Positions 34,951 to 46,869 of a stretch of DNA of 64,000 nt are shown here, one piece after another. The stretch covers positions 2,108,001 through 2,172,000 of the forward strand of contig VCCP01000001.1 of the NCBI GenBank assembly GCA_005765155.1, written 5' to 3'. Numbering within the stretch: the stretch's first letter is position 1; the number at the start of each line of letters is the position of its first letter. Both the position numbers and the translations under genes were made by a program. The notes beneath the pieces were generated by a model that had not been told where the DNA came from, ran no database searches, and worked only from the letters and a program-made list of their open reading frames with translations. The DNA comes from Zelopaecilomyces penicillatus. Taxonomy: Eukaryota; Ascomycota; Sordariomycetes; Hypocreales; Pseudodiploosporaceae.

Positions 34951-36733
34951 GGTCGCACGGAAGCTCAAAGAAGGTTTCCAGTGATGGTCGTGGATGGTAG
35001 CGCAGCGCTTGCTCTACTTGACCCGCGTGAGGAGGACGTATGCCTGTCGTGAGCAACTGTCCGTCTGTCTGTCTGTCTCTCTGAGCGATGGCGACGGAGC
35101 AGTTTGGGCGGTAAAAGCTCTCTTTCTCTCTCAGGGCGACAGAGTCTCGACGGCTCAGCTATGGCGGATGAGATGCGCCACGCAAAAATGAGACAGACGA
35201 CCTTGGGCCGGAGTGCGGTTGGAGAGGTAACAGGGAGAATGGGCAATATTGGGTTGAGATGAAGTTGGGGTACAGTGGGTGCAGTTCGTCAGCCTAGGAG
35301 GCTGGTGAAGCTGCCCAGTGCTGGTTGCTGGCTGTTGATTCGGCCGAGCTGGATGGCTGGGCTGCAGTGTGTGGCGCAAGTGTTTGGCCGCCACAGGTAC
35401 GTACCTGTTGGGTTCAGGAATCATGAACTTTCAAGGAGATGAGCATCAACAGCTTCAAAGGCACCAAGAACATGTTGGCCCAATCACTATAAAGTACAAT
35501 AGCAGTACAACTGAACACTATCCCTCATGAACCATGAAATATCACCACCTGCCTAAAATGGTCGACGCTGAAGATGCTCTCTTTTGATAGTGATTCTCTC
35601 ACAGACAATTATCTGGGGTACGAATAGGTAGAAGTACTTGCAATGCTGGCAGCTTCAATGGTGTAGCTCCCGAAATGCTAATCACTCAACACGTCGCTGC
35701 TTCATCTCAACTCCTACCTATTCGTAGATAACAACATGTAGCTCTCATTTATCCCAGAAGTCTGATGGGTTTCCAGCTGGAAGACTGGACTGCGTATTTC
35801 CAAGCTTCAACCATATGTCTCTTCCTTGCGGTAATTTGGCGATGTTGTTGTTTGTCTCTAGGGAGCCGCTACTGTGATTACCCGCAACTTTGTCGTAATA
35901 AACTAACAGAAGCTTTAAGGAAGCCCCCGCTTACGACCTAAGGGACTTAAGGTAATTACAGGTACTGAGTAATTAATTGCCCGCTTTGATTAGGGGTCGC
36001 TGCCACTTTAGGATCTTTGACTCGCGAATTCGAGGATGGCAACATTCTCCGCGGAAGGCTTGCTTGAAGGTTGCTGATAATCAATCACCAGACAGATAAT
36101 TCATAGCCAAGAAGCCGCGTTTGGATTAGAAGATCAGAGAAGAAAGTACGGATAATGTGAGAAATTTGCACCTCAATCGGAACCCTTGCGACAAACCCTG
36201 CCTCGGCAACGGAACCGGCGACACGGGAAGTTGGACTCAAAGTTCAATCTCCGGCTGGCTGCCACGACCGAACCCAAGTATTCCAAATGATTGTTTTTTC
36301 GGGCAGCTCCAAGACGTCATCTGCAGGATCGCTCGGCATGGACTACTCAATTAATCAGCGCCGGCGACTTACGGTGGCTTGGAGCAGCTTCGTTTGGTGG
36401 CCGCCCCGGACGATCCGGGTCTTTTTATGGGCTCTATTCGGCATCGCGTCCTATGCCAGTGTGCGTTTTGTAGCGCCTTTCCAGTGACCAAACAGCGACC
36501 AAACAGCGGTCTCGCAGCGCCTCGAGCTCTCTAGCAACCACACAATCACACATCAACGTCTGACACCATCCATCCATCCAGCCCGTCTGGTCCCATCCCC
36601 TCCCCTCTCCCCTCCCCTCCCCCGCCTGCATTGCCTGCCCGACGGACGACCCCTCCATCCTGATAGCCAAGGTATAAATAGGTCTGCAGCAGAGAGGCTC
36701 TTGTGGGCCGCTCTGCACCACGCCTTCTCGTCG
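34951..36733. other. Divergent promoter region between EDE1 and GLR1
   Basis: About 1.8 kb shared by two divergently transcribed genes. It contains a 16-nt perfect palindrome at 35393-35408, an AT-rich segment near 35.9-36.0 kb, CATC repeats at 36567-36579 and a pure pyrimidine tract at 36594-36624. The last is close to the GLR1 TATA box. No coding frame is supported. Confidence 0.6.
36673..36680 (+). promoter_or_regulatory. TATA box of glutathione reductase gene
   Basis: A canonical TATAAATA, 54 nt before the first ATG at 36734. Initiation about 30 nt downstream would leave a leader of only some 25-30 nt, which favours leaky scanning past the first start. Confidence 0.65.
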
Positions 36734-38405
36734 ATGCAATCGCTCAACCTCTTCAAGCGCGCACCGTCCTTGACTGCAAGAGCTTCTCTACGAGCGTCAC
36801 GAGTCTCAGTAGCTTCAGCAGCCTCAGCAGCCGCCGCCCCGCTGCGAATCGCCTCGCTCTCCCGCCACCTTTCAACCACACATTCCACAATGGCTCCCAC
36901 CATCAAGGAGACCGACTACCTCGTCATCGGCGGTGGTAGCGGTGGCCTCGCTTCGGCCCGTATGGCAAGCTCCAAGCACGGCATCAAGGCCCTCGTCATT
37001 GAGAACAAGCGCCTAGGAGGAACATGTGTCAACGTTGGGTGCGTAAAAACCTTAGCATACATACATATATATATACATATACTTCACCCTCTCCCCCAGC
37101 TATTGACCTCGCTTGCTAACCGTTACGTCTTGTCGTCTTTCTAGCTGCGTTCCCAAAAAGGTCACCTTCAACGCTGCTGCCCTCGCCGAGGCCATTCACG
37201 ATGCCAAATCCTACGGTTTCTCCGTCCAGCAGACAGCACCATTCGATTGGACCACCTTCAAGACCAAGCGCGACGCCTATATCAAGCGTCTGAACGGCAT
37301 CTATGAGCGAAATCTCGCCAATGACAAGGTCGACTACCTACACGGATGGGGCCGCCTATTGTCCAAGAACCAGGCCGAGGTGACTCTTGATGACGGCTCC
37401 AAGGTGCTGGTCAACGCTAAGAAGATCCTCGTTGCCGTCGGTGGCAAGCCCAGCCCGCCTCCTCAGATCCCCGGTGCCGAGCTGGGCATCAACAGCGACG
37501 GCTTCTTCGACATTGATACACAGCCCAAGAAGGTCGCCATCGTCGGTGCTGGCTACATTGCCGTCGAATTTGCCGGCATGTTCAATGCGCTGGGCACAGA
37601 GACCCATCTTTTCATCCGTGGCGAGACGTTTTTGCGCAGCTTCGATCCCATGATTCAGGAGTCTGTTACCAAGGAATACGAGCGGCTGGGTGTTAATCTG
37701 CACAAGAAGTCCAACGCCACCAAGGTCGAAAGGGACGCCAATGGCAAGCTCTCCGTAACCTACAAGGACGACAGCGGCAACGAGAGCACCGTAACTGACG
37801 TCGATCACCTGATCTGGGCCATTGGCCGGACCCCTGAGACCAGAGGCATTGGTCTTGAAGAAGCTGGTCTCAAGCTGAGCGAAAAGGGCTATATCGTTGT
37901 GGATGAGTATCAGAACACAAACGTCGACAACATCTACGCGCTGGGTGATGTCACTGGCCAGGTCGAACTGACCCCCGTAGCCATTGCTGCTGGTCGCCGT
38001 CTCTCACATCGCCTATTTGGCGGTGCTGAGTTTTCAACCAACAAGCTTTCATACAGCAATATTCCCTCCGTTGTCTTCTCCCATCCCATCGTTGGCAGCA
38101 TCGGCCTCACTGAGCCCCAGGCTATCGAACAGTATGGCAAGGAAAACATCAAGATCTACAAGACGGGATTCACCGCCATGTATTATGCCATGATGGATCC
38201 CGAGCAGAAGGGTCCCACCAACTACAAACTGATTGTCACCGGCCCTGAGGAGAGGGTTGTTGGCCTCCACATTATGGGCCAGGGCAGTGATGAGATGCTC
38301 CAGGGCTTTGGCGTGGCGATCAAGATGGGAGCCACCAAGGCCGACTTTGACAGCTGTGTCGCTATCCACCCCACAAGTGCAGAGGAGTTGGTCACATTAA
38401 AATAG
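36734..38405 (+). CDS. GLR1: Glutathione reductase (NADPH), with a predicted mitochondrial presequence
   Basis: Two exons, 36734-37038 and 37145-38405, encode 521 residues. The intron (donor GTGCGT, acceptor TCTAG) splits the active-site region and rebuilds GTCVNVGCVPKK, the redox-active disulphide. The enzyme is a flavoprotein that reduces GSSG to GSH with NADPH. The FAD-binding GGGSGGLASA is at about residues 62-71, and the NADPH site is VGAGYIAVEFAG. A second FAD motif reads YALGDVTG, and the catalytic His-Glu lies in HPTSAEE near the C-terminus. Residues 1-52 are rich in Arg, Ser, Ala and Leu with no acidic residue, as in a mitochondrial targeting peptide. A second in-frame ATG at 36890 begins MAPTIKETDYL, the normal cytosolic start (469 residues). 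Confidence 0.96.
36890..36892 (+). promoter_or_regulatory. Second in-frame start of glutathione reductase
   Basis: The context CCACAATGG (A at -3, G at +4) is strong. The upstream ATG at 36734 has T at -3. Initiation here would skip the 52-residue presequence and give a cytosolic enzyme. Confidence 0.6.
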
Positions 38406-39650
38406 ATGTATACTATAGAAAAAGTTAGAAATAATACATAATAAAGAGATTTCAGAGCAATTTCCTGAGCTACATTGATATTGGTTTTAGGATCCGTGTT
38501 CCATGTAAACTGTTGCTGATATTATACTTACTATGTCTCCCCTTCCATCACGGTGTTATGGAAACGCATTCAAATTATCGATGCGTTTCTAATACTACAA
38601 GTATCCACACGACTCGAGATCATGTGCTAAACATGGCTAACCGTTTATTGAAAGGGATCAAGCATTTTCATTGTGTTGTTGGCTCACATTGTTCCATCGT
38701 CTCTTATTAGAAGACAATATCAACACAAAGTAAGAAAAAACGGTCTTCACGCAGAAGGAGAAGCAAGGAACTTGCCAGAAAGGTTGTGGCAGTGTGGGAA
38801 AGATCTACAGATGGTTGAACGTGACGACAGCAAAGTCCAAGTTGGTGGAAACCCGACATGCTCTCCATGTTTTAGAAAAGATATTTTCCTAAACCAAGCC
38901 TTTTGTGAGTGTGTTGCTGCTCACATGTGTCACGTCAACCTGGCTGTGCCCCTTTTCATGATAATGTTTGCATATAGCCAACCTTCGAAGAGTTACACTT
39001 TGACACGCATATTCAGCAACTATATAGTGTCAACACATATAACTTCTTCGGTGAGTCCAGCAAAAGGTAAGATTTGAAGCGCCAGCGCTGATTGTAGTTA
39101 TAAAACATACAAGTAAGTTCCTGGGAAATGTAAAAGATCAGTATACTGCACGAGACTATCCCTTTGCCAGCAACACCAATGACGGGAGGGCTACTGTTTA
39201 CCTTTTTACTGGCTTACTTGGCATAGTATTAGTTATTGCTAGATGTTGCTAGATGTTGCTAGAAAATGTTAGAAATATATCTCCAAAGGATATTTCTGTA
39301 CCATTTACGTAAAAATCAATACATGCTCAGATCAGTGTTCCTAAAGGCAAGCAAAGCTCCTGATGAAACTGATCATTTACCAGTCAGTATTTTTTTATTA
39401 TGGCTACTGGTGACTGTGGTGGCTTTGTGGCCTTGAACGTCCCATGAGGAAAGCAAATCTGGAAACTACGCTGCCGCAAAAAGTTAACACACTCCATAAA
39501 GCTACTTTACAGCTTTGCTTGATCATGGATAACATACATATGCCTCTCAAATAGCCATATATGCCATCGTCGAACTTGACATTACACCATACATCACCAT
39601 TCAAGTGACTCAAAGGAACTGAAGCATCAGGAACAGTTGGTCTTATTCAT

Positions 39651-39663
39651 GGGTTAGGGTTAA
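39651..39663 (-). other. Telomere-repeat-like sequence (possible telomerase RNA template or TTAGGG-factor site)
   Basis: The plus strand reads GGGTTAGGGTTAA, so the minus strand reads TTAACCCTAACCC, two complementary telomere repeats. A second TAGGGTTA octamer lies at 39759-39766 in the same direction. The site sits alone in noncoding DNA, far from any gene start. Confidence 0.35.
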
Positions 39664-41311
39664 TCTCTTCTAAATATATCGCTACTTTGGCCCCCTATCT
39701 CTCTTCTCTCGCCCAACTGCTTCCGATGCAACAAGGGCTTGCTTACAAAGATCCGATGTAGGGTTACATGAGTATGTATGGCTCCCTCTATACCTATGTC
39801 TCGACAAGGAAAGAGAGCAGATGAAGAGACAACGGAAAAGCGCCACTCAGCATGGAGGCGTGGAATACAATGCAGACAATGAAGCACAACACGATGATAT
39901 GGACGGCTGCAAGTCTGCCGCTCTCACTCAGCTTGCTGCCCCCCACCCACCTTTTGTGACTCGCAAGATATGTGTCTACCTCGGCCAAGTGCAGCGCAGG
40001 ATGCCTCCCTATACGTGACGGGGCCCGCGTGGTAAGAGCCGCTTTTGACTGGATCTGATATCACAGGGCTTCGTGTTGAGGTGAAGGTCTAAACGCCGGG
40101 CTGTGGGGGTTGCGCCCTCCTCTGCGACGACGACATAGCTCTAACCTCTCCAGAGCTGGACCCCTAAAACCCTCAGACTTCAGGTTAGTGTTAGGCCCAG
40201 GCCCAGACCACCGGGCAAATCCCCAAGGGGCGGGGGAGGGGTGATTGGGGGGAGGGCGAGGCCGTCCGAGGCTCAGATCCAGCCCTAGAGGTTATCGTTG
40301 TCGCCGGGCTGCTGCCACAGGCCAAGATGATTCGACAAGGACTCGCGCACCCATCAACGGGCAGCCCGAACCCACGGGACAAAGCTTAGAGCGAAGGGTG
40401 CAGAATTTGGAACTGGCGATGTGGACCGCTAGCTGCGCCCATCAGGCTCGCTGCCAGATGGAAGACCGAAGCCACAACCAACACCTTACCCAGAGGGCAA
40501 CATACGGCCACTTCTCACACACGCGCGTTGGTGCTGACGGTGGAGCATCGCATCCGGTGCAGCAGCCCACCTCCAAAGTTCGTCCACAGCATGTTGCCCT
40601 GTGGCTTTGCTCTGGTTGTCATAGTAGGATGAACCTCTCCCCCAAAAAGTGGCAGGATAGCTACACCTAGATGATAAGAAGAAGAGGTGGCCGTGTCACA
40701 AGGCAGGTCCTAGGATTAGCAATGGATGCCGCAGGTGTGTCACTTACCCGTTGTGTGCCAATAGTCCCAGCAATCAGGACGCCTGGGTGCCTATTCTCCC
40801 AGGAGTGTGGAACCGACGGTTGGGAACTTGGGGATGGGATCCAGACTGACCAGCGAGAGGAGAAGGGGGGGTTGCTCACCCTTGGCAGCCAGAATGGTGT
40901 AATTATCGTGTAACGGGGGGACACGACGAGAACCCAACGAGGGACAAGCATCGGTCCCGAAAGTGATATCGCAGGGCTGAATGTGACCAGCAGCAAGCCA
41001 CACGCTGCTATCACATCACCATTTGCGGTCGACGGGGGGGGAAGCACCAACTCCCCCTTCCTTTGTCTATTGTCGGCGATGGCGGAACATGACCATGGAG
41101 GGACCCGTCACTGTGGTACTGGACCCCCGTTGGTGGCGCTTTGTTTGTCTTTGAATTTCCCGGGTCATGGCCGTTATCACCAACCCATGGAGTTGGGACA
41201 AACATTGCATGTGTGTGTGATTACGGGTGGTATTGACCGTGGTGGTGGTGCTGGTGGTCATGTTCGCAGAACGACTCGTCGTCCGCACAGAGCAGTCAGA
41301 AGTCAGAAATG

Positions 41312-41327
41312 CCCCCCCCCCCCCCCC
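41312..41327 (+). repeat. Poly(C) homopolymer
   Basis: A run of 16 C. Its exact length may be affected by sequencing error. Confidence 0.85.
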
Positions 41328-42336
41328 TGATTGAATGAGCGCGGGCTGAAAAGGAACCCCTCCCCGTCGTTGTGTCGTCCCAGGAAAGCATTGGTGAGTT
41401 TACGGATCGCCTCGGCCCTGGCAGGGGGGTCCAACTACGGTCCTGGGATTGCTGACTGCATGCTTGTGTTGTGCGTTGGTTTGTGATTTGCGATCAGAGC
41501 AGTTTTGAGCTCCGATGTTGTCTTTGCGCCCCAATTCCAATTGGAGGGAGTGGGTGTAAAGGAAAAGAAGAAAGCACTGACTGATCTGATTGAATGGGGA
41601 GGGGGGAGGCAATTGTTTGCTCGTCAGACATGGGGTGCAAGAAAAAGAATGATACACCTAAATACAGTAAACGCAAGGCTCCCTCTCCATCATGGGCTTG
41701 TGTGTCAATGTAAGCTCAGGGCTGGGCTGGCGGGAAAGATCGACTTTGCCACGAGGCAGGGCGGAAGAATGAAATCGATAAAAAATAAAACGCCCTTCCG
41801 AAAGGAAATAGTCAATATATATTGGAACAATAAACCAAAAAAAGAAGAAACGTGGCGACCCGAATGGCCCAAACTACCACAAGCGCCTCCCCATCGCTAG
41901 AATGTTCGCCAATGTTCCGTCTAGAAACACGACCCGGGAAAAAAAGAAAAAGCAAAAGCAAAATCAATAAACTGATCAATTTTGTATTAATTAGCTCTCA
42001 ATTGCATTCCCACTAATTACATGTATTACTAGAAAACCACTTATGCATGGCCCTTTTTCTTTATTTTATTCAAGGAAAAAACGCCCGCTGGAAAGGTTAG
42101 TTAAGTTGTAGTTTGGGGCGTATGGATAAATCGAGTAATGATTTATAACAAACTAAATCCATTCGCAGCCGCCCGCATGTAGACATAATAAATGTACTTG
42201 CGCAGAATAATACCCAATGTTTTTTTTTTGCATTGCCTCGTTGGAATACAGGCGAAAAGAAAAAGAAAGGTCAGTCAGCTCACCTGTATGACATGACGGT
42301 GGCTAAAGTTGCTCTGATTAACAATGTCCGATGAAC

Positions 42337-42352
42337 CTACCTACCTACCTAC
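42337..42352 (+). repeat. (CTAC)n tetranucleotide repeat
   Basis: Four CTAC units. This belongs to the CTAC/GTAG word family that recurs across the noncoding regions. Confidence 0.8.
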
Positions 42353-42570
42353 ATCGCGTGGGAGGTATATCATGACATTTCTATCGGCTGTGGCCCACGC
42401 CCCGCAACTCTCAAAACATACATGATCACACACACACACCCTCCCCCACAATCCCACTCTTTTCTCTCTCTCTTGGTGTTCGTAGGAATGAAGGAATCGC
42501 CAGTACGTACGTGGCCAACATGACCAGCGGAGATGAGATGTCAATCCGATCAAAAGCCCACTGTCTGTCT

Positions 42571-42596
42571 GTATGTATGTATGTATGTATGTATGT
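42571..42596 (+). repeat. (GTAT)n tetranucleotide microsatellite
   Basis: Six perfect units after a short CTGT run. Confidence 0.9.
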
Positions 42597-42699
42597 ACGA
42601 TTCAATAGGGTAGTAACTGAGTAGGTATGCAGCTCACTCTTGGAGTAACCCCCACACACCCCAATAATAGGGCTATGATATTGATACCAACAGCCGCAC

Positions 42700-42728
42700 C
42701 ATCAGCATCAGCATCAGCATCATCATCA
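42700..42728 (+). repeat. (ATCAGC)n/(ATC)n repeat
   Basis: Three ATCAGC units pass into ATC units. Confidence 0.85.
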
Positions 42729-44356
42729 ATCAACCCAACCCCCCCCCTTCTTCCCCTTACAGCAAGCCGGGTCAAACGAACAATCCACTCCCTTTTCCGT
42801 ACTGGCGGTAGTTTTTTTCATCAAAGATGGATTAAGGGGAAAGGAATGAACAACGAGGCGCATGCGATGTGTCGTCGTAACCCTGGTCTTTTTCTGCCTA
42901 TCTATCCGAAGGTGTATGGATGGATGATGGGTGGATGTCCTGGTGATTGCTCTACTTGGCATAAGGTAGCCTGCCTTCTTGCCTGCAACACAGCTTTAGC
43001 AACCCATCGATAGCCTAATTCAGGCTCGTCTGCTCCTTATGGGCGGAACGAGAAGCCTGTCTCTAATCAGCAATTGGAAAGGAAAGAAAAAGGGGGGGAC
43101 TCCGTATAATAATCCCAGATAAGTTTCGCTCAAGTTAATAATCACGGAAACAGAAACGAGGTTGGACGGCACGCCGGTGGGATAATGCATTAGCCAAATC
43201 CGTGCCTTTCCCACAACTGGCATACCTGTTTTTCTCTCTCTCACCTCACACAATTCCAGGGCCGCCACTGTGATGCCCTGGACCACCACAAGAGGCTGGA
43301 CGAGTCATTCGCCAACTTCAGGTGCTCAGCCAACTATTTTTATGTGCTGACGTCCACCAACTGACAGCATCGCCCCGGCTCGACTCGCCTTGGATCGCCC
43401 TGATTGTCGGGGCTGACGGGTGATGACGAGGCTGTTAGTTGGTTGGTTGCCTTGTGACTGGATTTCTTTTCTGTAGGAGGGACAGTTTCGCCTTATTTCC
43501 CGTTTCACGACACGACCTAGATACGGCAAGGAAGGAAGAGAGAGTCATTGAACTAATCACGGCTTTCTCTCACGGTGTCACAGTTGCACAAAGGCCCCGA
43601 TTGTGATTCCACTCCACGTCCCCAAGACTCTGCCTTTGCATCGTTCCTGAGATGTGATTAAATCTGCCTACAAACGTGAACCCCTCGCCGAGACTCCGAG
43701 GGACGGGCCCTGACCCAATGTGACCTGACAAGCCCCCCCTCCCCTCCCCCTAAACTCTGTCTTGGAATCCGCACGAGGCCAACGGCTCAACCAGGGCTTG
43801 GCAAACCTTGCTGAGCAAAGGCAACAAGACAACTTGGCGCTTCCTTGAGGGTGCCTCGTCATCACGCAACATGGCAGAATGACTAGCCTGCGCTGGGGCA
43901 GATTGATGGTCTGGTTTGCGTTGATGACTATCTGGAACGGAACGCGACCATTGACGGGAGGAGCGGCTCGGCGGAGTGGGGGGGCAAGCGACGCCTAGCA
44001 TGGAGTATTAGTTTCTCGTCTATACTCGATGCGATTCATACGTCGTACTTGGTGCATATATTCAGTATGTAATCACATATTATTATGTTTTCAAAGATGC
44101 CCCAAGGGCTGGGAGTCCCCAGTAATCGTACATATGCACGCCTGTGACCCTCTTTTTTCTTCTTCTTTTATGCATATCGAATTGGCAATGGGGCCCCTGT
44201 TTGCTCGAAGAGGTCGCCGAGGTGGCCGAACAAAAATAGGTGGAGAAGGCGTAATTAACCAAAAATTCTCCGGGTCCCGCCCGCCCCAGATGTTTGTCTG
44301 TGATGAACGAACCCTTGAACCAAAGAAAGAGAGGGGCCAGGAGGGGCCAGCGAGAG

Positions 44357-44378
44357 AGACAGACAGACAGACAGACAA
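44357..44378 (+). repeat. (GACA)n tetranucleotide microsatellite
   Basis: Five perfect GACA units. The open frames crossing it are artefacts. Confidence 0.9.
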
Positions 44379-45308
44379 GAGAGATATGCATGATGATACG
44401 CTAGAACAACTAGCTGCATCAATCCAATCCAATCCAGAGAGGCCATGCTCGCTGGAACCCTCCTGCATTCCCAGCGCACCGGAGTCCGCCCTCGTTGGCT
44501 GGAGATTGACGCTTTTCACGCTGCAGCTTGGGCAAGCCTCCCAGGTTGTCTGCCTGGAAGAGTTGTGTCGTCCTTGTACTTGTAGGGGATGGTGCTTCAG
44601 AGTCTGGAACTGCGATACCTTGTCGCCGGAAGGGCTGGACCATGGTCCAGATGATGTTGTATTTCTGCAAAGCCATGCCAGCATTATCGCCGAAAAGCGC
44701 CGTGCCCTTGCTTCTACCGAATGAGCGGCATACTGTACTTGCATGCATGATGATTTTTTTAAAAAAAAAAAAATAGATACAGAAAATTCAGTGCACTGGC
44801 TCAACACGTATGTATCCAATGGAGAGTGATCAATGCTCTGGACTAGGGGAAGTGATGAGAAACATCATTCTCAACCGCCAAGATGACGCTCCGGCTGAAA
44901 AAGAAGGGCAAAAGGAGAGCAACACCACTAGCAAGGCCAATGAACGCCTCCCGCATTCCTAAGACGCACGCGCCAAACGGTGTGGCACAGGCAAGCACAT
45001 TAAAACAAAAAACCGTTGGCGAGGCAAAAGAAAACTAGAGAAAATGATGAGAGACATGGGAAAAGAAGAAGCCGAGCACAGACAGAACAGGGACTGCATG
45101 CCTCAGGTAGGTAAATACTGTGCAGTGCTGTAATTACAGTACTGTATACGAAGGGAGGAGGAGGTCGACATGGACAAGGGAAAGAATGAATAGAAGCGAG
45201 AAATGCGCACTGCACCTGCCGCTGCGTTACAGAAAAGCGCCCGCCACTTACCTAAATTACAAGAAGAAGAAAAGGGAAAGAGGTACCATCTATCTATCTT
45301 ACACACCT

Positions 45309-45325
45309 GCACACACACACACACA
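45309..45325 (+). repeat. (CA)n dinucleotide microsatellite
   Basis: A short CA tract shortly after a (CTAT)n run at about 45288. Confidence 0.85.
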
Positions 45326-45866
45326 TCACAGACAAACGCCTAGAAAGAGCGACTTTGCCTGGCACGCCTCCAAGCCTGATGGGGGGGAAAAGAAAAAGGG
45401 CTGTTGATTGGCTGAGCAGCGCATGGCCAAGAAAAGCGCAGGAATGCGGGGAAGCGATTGTGATCTGTCACCTCCCCAACATGTGGGAGCAGCAGCCCCA
45501 GGTGTACAGTAAAGGGGGGGGGGGGTGACAGCTGAACGGTAAAGAAGAGCCCTGAAAGCTTTGCCTGCAACCAGAAGAGTAGCCACCCTCTTTCATCTTG
45601 TTCTTCATCCTCCTGCAACACTCCAACCCGCGGGCCACGCTAGATCTTTTTGGTTCTTACATTCTGGAGTCTCAATGTCTCTCTTACAGTGTCTAGGTGT
45701 TGAATTGTTTCTTCTTTTTTTTTCGTGGGGGGCAGAGATTCCCCTTTTGTCTCTCTTTTTGCCGCGGTTGCGTGGCCAGAATGCCTTGCCATATGGTCTC
45801 GGAAGCCCAACTTGGCGAGACCACGAAAGTCCAATTCCACCAACAGTCAACCACCATAGATGCAAT

Positions 45867-45947
45867 GTAGGTACCTTACCTAGTAGGTACCTCTATGTAG
45901 TACAGCACAGTACGTGCTGTTGTAACAACTCACAGCACCTAGGTAAT
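45867..45947 (+). repeat. Cluster of GTAGGTACC/CCTAGGTA words with a short inverted repeat
   Basis: Four related words (GTAGGTACC, ACCTAGTAGG, GTACC, CCTAGGTAA) lie within 80 nt. They flank an inverted repeat ACAGCAC-GTGCTGT at 45902-45920. Confidence 0.6.
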
Positions 45948-46840
45948 TAGTTTTGCGTGTACATGAGCATGGTAAGGACCCCTACCCAGCAGCGCTTGGA
46001 CCCGTTCTCCAGGAACCGAGCCAAACACTCCACCACACTAGAATGGCAGAGCTATCACATATCTGCTTTTTGATTTCAACATCCCACGCATTCGTACTGC
46101 AGTGTGTGTGTGTGTGTGTATACACTGACTGACTCTGTACATCCTCGTTGCCCTTTCTCCCTTGATTGGTCTTACCCATCAAACACCCGCCCGCTCACCC
46201 GTCGCATTTCTAGCCATGAACCGTAGATTAATAACAAAGTGGAACCACACTCCTCCCATCCCCTTCCCTTCCCTTAGTACCTACCTAGGTACGTAGTACG
46301 TATGTGTTACGCCTTTTTGCCTCCCTCCGTCCCGCTCCATTCTAGTCGCACGTGGCATTGAACAAACTTTTAACCCGTTCAATTGGAGAAATTCTTCGTA
46401 ACAGGGCAATGAATGATCGCGTTATTATTAGCACCACGTATTTAGTAAAGTTAGTAAGCGTCAGCAACCCACCTGCTAGCAGCGAACGCCGCCCATCGCA
46501 TCATCACCACACTCCGCCGTCCCGTGCCGAACTCCGCAGCATAGGGAAACCCAGGCAGACCATGCGCCACTACCTGTTTCGGAATCTGTTGCGAAAGAGG
46601 GAAAAAGGCGTTGCTCCGATTGCCTTGCCAATAAAGTGCAGCCCCATGAAGACGATCAATCATGGGGAAGGGGGACGGGGACAAGGCAAGGGCTGCTGCT
46701 AGCATCTAGGAAATCGCTAGCATCCAAGCAATAATAATGTTCGGCACGTCAAAATCGACGGGGGCAGCATCACCATTGGTATCTTTGAACCAGCCCCAGA
46801 TTACAAATCCACCAGCTCCTCCCCTGCTGCCACACAATCC

Positions 46841-46869
46841 CTCACTCACACACTCACACACTCACACAG
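46841..46869 (+). repeat. (CTCACACA)n octanucleotide repeat
   Basis: About three and a half imperfect units. Confidence 0.85.

Noticed and set aside
44091..44819. 242-codon minus-strand frame
   Set aside because: It is interrupted in character by poly(A), (GACA)n and other simple sequence; the translation is Ser/Cys-rich without motifs.
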